A stretch of DNA of 64,000 bases from Reticulascus tulasneorum. Its lineage: Eukaryota; Ascomycota; Sordariomycetes; Glomerellales; Reticulascaceae. The DNA is taken from assembly GCA_001557505.1 (NCBI GenBank), contig LSAX01000002.1, positions 4,278,001-4,342,000 on the forward strand, given 5' to 3'. A program made the position numbers and the translations under genes. Position 1 is the stretch's first letter. Every line of letters begins with the position of its first letter. The notes under the pieces were generated by a model that saw nothing but the letters and a program-made list of their open reading frames with translations, was not told the origin of the DNA and searched no databases. Shown piece by piece: positions 56,544 through 64,000 of the stretch.

Positions 56544-59500
56544 TCAAGCATTTTGAACATCCTGAACACCTGGTATCATCCCATATTGTGATAGGACCTG
56601 CTTCAATGCAGGTCGCCGGATTGGTTTGCTGTGCCAGAGGTAAGCTTGCAAGCTCCAGATCAGTCAGTAGACTTTGGGGAACACATACCTCATAAACTGG
56701 TCCATCCCGGAATCCATCCCTTTTTCAACAATGCTTTTCTCAGACGAAGCTGTCAGTGCCACAATGTGGCCCGAGTACCCCAACTCCCGAATTAGGCGGG
56801 TGCTTTCTAGCCCATCTAGTCGAGGCATCTGTATGTGAACGTTAGACCGGCAAATGTACAACCTATCTCCACGGCACGCATGAGGTGGGAATATACCTGT
56901 ATATCCATAAAAATGAGACTGAAGTGCCGATTCCCCTCTAAGTCTTTCTTGACAATGTCATATGCTTCTTGGCCATCCTGGAAGCAAATGTTAGAAGACA
57001 TAGAAGATGCGTGGAAGGTATAAGCCTACCCTGGCAACCATGATATTGGTTACTTTTTCAAGCCGTAGCATCCGAATAACGACCTCAACGTTGACTGCGT
57101 TATCATCTGCAACCAATACCCTCACTTCTTCTAAATTACTTCCCTCTCCAGGTCCGGTATCCAAAATTGAAGGCGGTTTACCGTTACTTGTTGCCGCGGC
57201 ATTGCCTGCTTCTGGATTTGTTTGCTGCACAGCAGTGGTGCTTTGTTGGCAAATATCTAAACTTTGGCGTATAAGACGCTCGATGACGGGATGGTCACAG
57301 GGCGTTGGAGAGCTTGTGCTTCCAAAATCTTCATGTGGTGCCGCAATTCTGAATGAGTTAGCCGAAAGGCCATACTAGCAGACTCATGAGGAGAGACATG
57401 TCGAAAGGTGGACTTACTTGAGGGGAATGTGTAAGTAGACCGACGTTCCCACTCCGGGCGTGCTTGTGAGAGTAATAGACCCTCCCATCAGATTCGCAAG
57501 TTGCTTGCATATTGTCAAGCCCAACCCTGCACCGCCAAACTTCTTGCTAAGGCCGAGGTCAACTTGGACAAACGGCTCAAAGACACGGTTGTGCATAGCC
57601 TCTGGAATGCCTTGGCCAGTATCCTCGACGGCGAACTCAAACATATACACACTGGCGGGTGTCGTGGATGGGGGGCCGGAAGGTGTTCTCGGTGCCCTGG
57701 GGCTATTTGTGCCGCGTGACCCCAGGTCTGATGATGCTACCGGCCTGATTCTGACTAAGGGTACACCACCCCGCTGCTGTGGCTTCGGTGGTATGGTTGG
57801 GGTCATCGTGCCGGAATCAGATGGAGTATCGGTTCCAAGTCCAACTCTGTACCGCCGCTGTGTTTCTACGCGCGAAAGGGCGAGTGGGGACTCTATCGTC
57901 GGTAGTTGGGTAGGGCCAAGGCACTTAATACGCAAGTTGACACTTCCACCTTCTGGCGTGAACTTCAGACTGTTGCTGACCAAATTGAGTATTATCTGAA
58001 GGATGCGGTGCTGATCTCCCAGCACGTGTAGATCTTCCAACACCTTTGGATCACGATACTCGGCTCGTAAAGTGGCCTTTGAGACCGAGCTCTCCGTGAC
58101 AGGATCCTTGTCACCATAGTCGATGGAGAAGCCAATTTGACGCTCATGTGCCATGTGCTGGAAGAGAGCTTTAAGTTGCTTGCCGACGTCCTCGAGCTGG
58201 AACTCTTCTTCCTCGAGCGTGAGCTGTTGACCGACTTGGTTCCTCGAAAAATTCAAGAGGTCCTCAAGAAGTCGCAACAGCAGGTTTCCTATAGCCTTGT
58301 GAGTTTCCATCTTTAGTAGCAGGCGGTGCAATCACGACTCACCTGATTCGTACGCCGTCTTCAGGGACTGCTTGATCCGGACCATATCATCATCTTCCAT
58401 GCACACCGCGCACATTCCAAGTATCCCATTCAGCGGTGTCTTAAGCTCGTGGGACATATTCGCGATGAACAGCGTCTTGCTCTCGTCCGCGGCTTCGGCT
58501 GCCTTCTTGCTGATCTCCAGTTCCTTTGTTCTCTCCGCGACCTTCTCCTCTAATTGTGTATATTGCGCATATAACTCATCAGACATCTCATTGAACGTCG
58601 ACGTTAGATCCGTAAGTTCGTCGGTTATGAAATGCTTCCGGTTCTTCACTTCTCCGGGAATTCGAAAGATTCGATGGCGCAGATGATTTTGTTGTAGCTT
58701 TGCCGCTGATGGGCGTCGGAGAACAATCTCCTTGAACCGTGTACTGAACCCCTTTTCTGCATGTGGCGAGGCAGCTGCCCCTGCATCCTGTACCTGCTGT
58801 TGGTCCAAGTCGGAATCATACCCTGGCGGGGTGATTGACTGCTTCGTGGCCGTCCTGAGTCTTCGTATCGGACGAACGCTGAAGTGGGCACACGGCAGCA
58901 TAAAGAGCAGGACAACGCCTACAGTACCGAATATGCAAGCCAGGAGAATCGTCCTCAACGTGTCTGTGGGCCCGTACGCCTCACTCTGAGACTGCTCAAC
59001 AATCAACATCCAGTCCACCAGAGAAGTCTGTGGTCGTGCATAGCCGACTGACACTCGCTGGCCTCTCTCATTGACTGCATCCAAATTCCCGGATGCGTTG
59101 TTCGCCGTATTTTTGTGGCCAGCGTAGGACTGGAGGGCAACAGGGAAAGAGCTCAGGGGAAAAGAACGGTCAGTACCGGCCACCGACTTCGAAATATCGT
59201 GCCGACTGGTCTGGCCGTCGAGCGCTACTGGCGGTAGCACAAACCTCGCTTGAACAGAGCCCAAAATGGATGCATCACCCTTCGTAGTCGCGTTCGAGAT
59301 CGGGGTTGACTCGCTAAAACGGTTCCATGGGGTATCTGGCCCAATGAGAAGATACTCCCCGGAAGCCCCCAGCCCTTCTGGGAGCCGAAGCAGTTTAAGG
59401 ATCGAAGTTGCAGCGGCAACGACGGTTAGGTATCCAAGCACCAGAGACCCATTTCTAACATCGGTGATCGGTTGTGTTACCGAGATCAAGGCCAAGGAAC

Positions 59501-60162
59501 TGTTGACCATGAGCGGGCCGAGCAGAAGGAACTGGTCGGCCGTAACGAGCACTCCTGGGAATGCAGATACAGAATCGCGACGAGGAGATGTATACGTCAG
59601 GTTCGGATAGAGCATCCTCGGAAATCCCTCATCTGTATCGCCGAAAATCAAGGTCGAACTGTTGGACCCATTATATGGCAGCACAATGTCTCCTGTTCCC
59701 TGCTCCGTCTCGCTGAAGACCAATTTCAGATCGCCGTTTGCATCGGGGGCGAAGATTCTGCCTTGGAGCAGATCGATAAAGCCGCTCGTAATAAGGCCGG
59801 TCTGGAGCGTTTGAGACTGACGAATTGTTAGCGGGGCATGATAGGATTGACGAACACTTCGGCAATGCGGCACCTACGGCAATTGACAGCAGCTCCTGCG
59901 AGGCATTTCCACGACTGAAGCTGACCAAAGCTTGCTGGATGAGCAGCCGAGTGGCAATGGCGGTGCATGTGGACTGGAGGAAGTCAAGATGAGACGTTAG
60001 AGCGGAGGCTTTGAGCGACGCAGCCTGGGCGAGGTCTTGGGTCTTGATATCGCGAACGAAATCTTGGACGAAGATCCAGGTGGGGATGGATACGACGGCC
60101 AGAGCGAAGAGGACCAACACCAAGCCCAGCAGCGCCAATTGTTCTCTGATTCCGACCCTCAT
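56544..60162 (-). CDS. Sln1-type (class VI) hybrid histidine kinase
   Basis: Seven exons (60162-59878, 59816-58343, 58288-57418, 57348-57030, 56977-56897, 56828-56689, 56628-56544) give 1084 residues with all phases consistent. Near the N-terminus lie [20 protein letters not shown] (membrane helix) and [18 protein letters not shown], as in Sln1/TcsB proteins. A large extracellular loop with several Asn-X-Ser/Thr sites follows, then a second helix ([20 protein letters not shown]). [12 protein letters not shown] opens the HAMP linker; a coiled coil leads to the H-box [16 protein letters not shown] with phospho-acceptor His551. ATP-binding boxes are [16 protein letters not shown] and [12 protein letters not shown]. 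The receiver has [10 protein letters not shown], acceptor Asp1008 in [11 protein letters not shown] and Lys1058 in SKPIRR. It should be the membrane osmosensor feeding the Ypd1-Ssk1-HOG relay. The frame is complete. Confidence 0.92.
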
Positions 60163-63100
60163 GTCGTAGCTAAGACCATAGCGGCAATGAGAGCACCCGA
60201 TCCCTCATCACTGTCCCCCGATGTACTGGTATCTCGAAATCGGACGGAGGGTAGAGCGCGACGATGGTGATCGCATCGAACGGGCTCGCTGCCCCTCGGC
60301 TGTTCAATGGATCGATCGGCGCGGGCTGCAGGTAGGAGGGTCGAGGGGTAACTATCTATTCCGTAAACTTCACGGTGATGGTTGAGTCAGTTGAAACCAC
60401 GCTTCGTTATGGGTACTGGATGGAAGCCTACCTGCTTTGATTGCCTCGTCAATTGTCGAGCGCTGCCACACAAGTCGGGGAAATTTTGGCATTGTGATGG
60501 TTCGTCTGGGAACACCCGATTGATAAAGGAGCTAAGCTAGAGAGGGTGCGCTGACTGAGCATCCCTGAGCACCAAATTATTACAGGCGTGACTAGCGGGC
60601 CTACCAGCGCCTGGACTCACTGGATCATGCAGTGGATCCCCATCTGTCATCCCTACAGCCCCAGATTCACCAAGTAGGCAGTTGGGTGGGAGGTGGCGAA
60701 AATTCCAGCAAAGCAAAACCAATGAATATGTGATCCGATCCAACTCTTCTTTCTTGAACGCAAAAAATGGCCATGATGTGACGAGGAAGGCAATTCTTCC
60801 AGGCTCCGGAGATGCCACAATTCCCCTAGACTTTGGGCCAAAACGGCCCGCCCTCGAATTTAGTGGGCGGGAGTGCGACCGTTTGGTGGGCACATCAGCT
60901 CAGACACAGAAACACCTACCTAATTAATCCATACTTGTCTGGTGAAATATTAGGGGTCCAAGCCTAATATTGTGGGGCGCGGGGCGAGGCCCGCCCTGTG
61001 GAGCGTCTGGCGAAACAACATTCGTCGTCTGGACCTGAGGCAATCAAAGATCAACTTACCTAAGATAACTTACCTACACTTGGGTAGGGTAATTGCTTTG
61101 TCACCCATGGTGAGACTGCAATTCCCATTAACTTAGACTTGAGCTACCTTACCTTTGCGTACCTACGTGCCGGGCAGCTGTTACTGCCGTCGATCCCAAA
61201 TAATTTTATCAACCATCCGTTCTTCATAGAGGCTTAATGTGCAAAGTGTAAGTTAATTAGATTCCACCTTGAGGTGAGAACTGCCCCTTGGCGGTGATTG
61301 AAGGCAAGGGCCAAGTTCTTGGCGAAGTCTCCATAACTCGTTAAGACATTACTCAGAACGATAGACAGCGCGTGCGCATCCCTTAAAGGCGAACCATTTG
61401 AATACCCAAAGAAAACAGAGCTCCGACTTCACCTTCACGCCTTAGCGAAAGACATAAAGGTAGGGGGTATCGTCTGCCTTCTACATGGAGCACCGCAGCC
61501 TATAATCATGAGGCTATGCAACGATTTTTCGATCATTGGCGCGATCACATTTCCTACGACCGATGATTCACGAAGGTGGGTGACATCAATAACAAACTTC
61601 CCCAACCATATGCTGCTTGTCTAGGACTGGGATGAATCTCAAAGGAAGTCGCAAGGTGGAGAAGATCACGGATACTCATCGGCAATCGAAGTATCCTCAA
61701 CTGTCCAAGGACAGAGGGCCAATGCCAATATTATCTGGACAAAGCCCCCAGGCTATGTGATGCTGGACTATTACTGAATGCAATGGGAAGATGAGAAGAG
61801 GAAGGAAAGAATATATGAGATGCCGTGGAGGATTATGGGACCGATAATCCAACGTATTGCTCTGTCCGGGTCTGCATGCCTGTCGACTGAAGGTCAATTC
61901 ACACTACAGATTACGTGGCATGATAATGTAATTTCTGAAGCCTTTTGTCGAGTAGTCTGAAATGATTAAAACAAAGATCGGCTATCATCAGAGCATCCAT
62001 GGTGGTGAATAAGAGGGTGGGATGGGCATTGACAGTGAAAACAGTGTCCTTCTAGCATTCTGCTCCGAGTCAAACCATTTCTTTATTAGTACGAGATGAA
62101 GTCACTCCTCAGCTAAGCCGGAACATTGTGTTCATAAAGAACGCTATCTAAACGGTGTGCACTCCATCGAACACCTTGGAGTGCTACGTAGTCAGCAGTG
62201 TGGCGCGAACAGCTGTGCATACAACTAGCACGGGGTTACCTTGCCACGTAGCCTGTTAGCATACGAGGTGCTTTGAAGGATGCTAATTGTAATTAGAGTC
62301 CTTCCATCCTTCTTAGGGATTCGCATGATATTAGGCTCCAGCAATGTCGGTCTACCAGGGGTAGATATACAGCAAACTCAACACGGCATAAGCTTTGAGC
62401 ATCGGGGATGAGCCGCCATTTAAACAACGTGCACTGTACACTTGACTGCTCGTGCGCATTTGGCAGGCCTACAAGAGCCACAGGGTTTTACCTCTTGCCT
62501 CCTGTGTCATCTTTTCTGCTCACAGAAGTGCGCTTGATGGATTAACGGCACGGCATCGAAAGGTCCATTTGTCGGCCCGTGCGGCTCTCCATAACCACAT
62601 CCTTCATAACCATATTATCCTCTATCCTGGTCGCGTAAAACTTCCAAGAGCAACGATGCCAGTATGGCCAGTGATTGGTGCAACGGCGGCATCCAATGTG
62701 TAGGCTGATGCAAGTCTTGCCATATGTAGTCAAGAATCGTAAAAAACTAAGATGGCGGTAAAGTCTTCCGTGACTACCAATTAGCAGAAGGATCTGGTTC
62801 AGTGCCTCTTTCTGGAATGCAGAATGGTGCTGTATCCATCAACAAGAAGATCAAAGGACGCGTCTCGATATCACAAAGGTCCGCAGAAAGACAGCCATAC
62901 GAGTAGGGTATCAAGGATGTACGTATCGTCATTGGCTCATCTGGCGGATTTTTTCAAAGACTAATGAATGCGTGAAGGATTTTCTGTACGAGCTGGCGTG
63001 CCTGTAATAAAGACTATCAGGGCGTAGTTCTGCAGTCTGGCTGGTGTCTAGAGTGCAAGTATTGACGTTGAGGTTTCTTGGAGGGACGATTTCTAGCTTA

Positions 63101-64000
63101 GGATCTTCCAAATCTTCCTGATATGTCCCTCTTGGCGAGATCGGATTGTCACGAGCACTGGTGCATGGATGCTTCTAGGCGGCTATGCAACTTGCACTCT
63201 CGGTCAGGGAAATCTGCCAAACTAGTCTAGGCGAGGTCTTTCGGTCCTAGGCATCATGGAAGATGACTAGAAGACTGACCAGACCGGGGTAGATTGGCGG
63301 ATAACACATCATTTCCTATTCGGGTAGTAGGTGCCGAGTACGTCCGTAAGATTACCCGCACTCAATCGTCCCGTGGTTCCATTCTTTGGAACTGGACATT
63401 CATTGGCCACCTCGTTCGTTAACTCTAAAGCAACGGCGCATTGTGATCTACTTGCCTCGTTTATTTCTGTTACGAGTTCTAACCAAAGAGCTTAAATAAG
63501 CACGCCTCGCTTGATTTCCTCGATGTAGACATTGTCTTTTTACAAGCTAAGATTAGTTGTTCGAATTTTCACGTTGAAGCAGCCGAGTTTGTGAGCGACT
63601 ATGGTTCTCAGAAGCCAGCCACAGAAGTCCCTGTGTCTATTTCACAATACCAATCTTTATCAACTTCAAGTCAGTAGACGGGGAACAAAATTCAGTCTTG
63701 GATTCGAGCCACCAGCGATATAGTAAAACGCCCTGGGATCACTAGCTGCTCTCACAGCCATTCCGTGTAATGCCAGTGCGAACCACTCACACCTACCACC
63801 TACTATTTCGCAATTTGGATCGTCATGGCCAAGAAAATATGGGCAACACCGGTTCGAAACAAAGCGAAGCGCTCGACTAACTGGACCCCTCGACCTACAC
63901 ATTCGTGTGCGGCCTAGGTACCCCTTCCCTGGCTCAACACTCCTTGAGTGGGAAATACAATTACCTGGTCCACCAGCTCCTCCAAAATTGCACTATATTT
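60163..64000. other. Gene-free right end, 3.8 kb
   Basis: The left part is the kinase promoter. From 60900 to 61170 there are repeated TACCTA/TTACCT elements in both orientations. No frame longer than 120 codons occurs and none looks like protein. No tRNA or transposon was recognised. The region may hold regulatory DNA for a gene beyond the edge. Confidence 0.45.

Noticed and set aside
1..64000. tRNA genes, rRNA and CRISPR arrays
   Set aside because: No tRNA box A/B pair with cloverleaf potential, no rRNA core sequence and no regularly spaced direct repeats were seen by eye; a tRNAscan run would be decisive.

Overview
The window is genomic DNA from a filamentous ascomycete (Pezizomycotina). 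Most genes are split by short spliceosomal introns of about 50-95 nt, with GTRNGT donors, CTRAC-type branch sites and YAG acceptors. The gene families are also typical of this group: HET domain, NACHT/ankyrin STAND proteins, a HeLo-domain remnant, Zn(II)2Cys6 regulators, DUF3433, DUF4419 and a Sln1-type hybrid histidine kinase. The species cannot be named from the sequence. No rRNA, tRNA or CRISPR array, and no intact transposon, was recognised.

Left part (about 1-24 kb) is an accessory region rich in self/non-self recognition families. It holds the N-terminal part of a DUF7708-type STAND gene running off the left edge, a broken HeLo-domain gene, a Clr5-like/ankyrin protein, a small two- or three-exon gene of unknown function, two fold-back repeats, a C2H2 zinc-finger gene with a decayed partial copy 4 kb away, a membrane-anchored HET protein, a 1354-residue protein joining a conserved fungal domain to zinc fingers at both ends, and a 1769-residue NACHT-ankyrin protein. 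The last two are neighbours in the same direction. Pseudogenes and repeats lie among intact genes, which suggests fast turnover.

Middle part (24-38 kb) is mixed. It has a small cysteine-rich secreted protein, a probable GPI-anchored secreted protein, a DUF4419 protein, a BTB/POZ protein, a large DUF3433 membrane protein with a Thr/Val-rich repeat region, and an ankyrin pseudogene with a nonsense codon and two frameshifts.

Right part (38-64 kb) looks like ordinary chromosome. A 6.6-kb gene-free stretch with homopolymers and microsatellites leads into a Zn2Cys6 regulator with unusually long introns. Then come a secreted M28 aminopeptidase, a second Zn2Cys6 regulator divergent from a DHA2-type MFS transporter (a plausible regulator/efflux pair), and a seven-exon Sln1-type hybrid histidine kinase. 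The last 3.8 kb holds no gene that can be supported.

Exon structures were worked out by hand from frame, splice sites and family continuity. For the larger genes the coding length of the joined exons is a whole number of codons.
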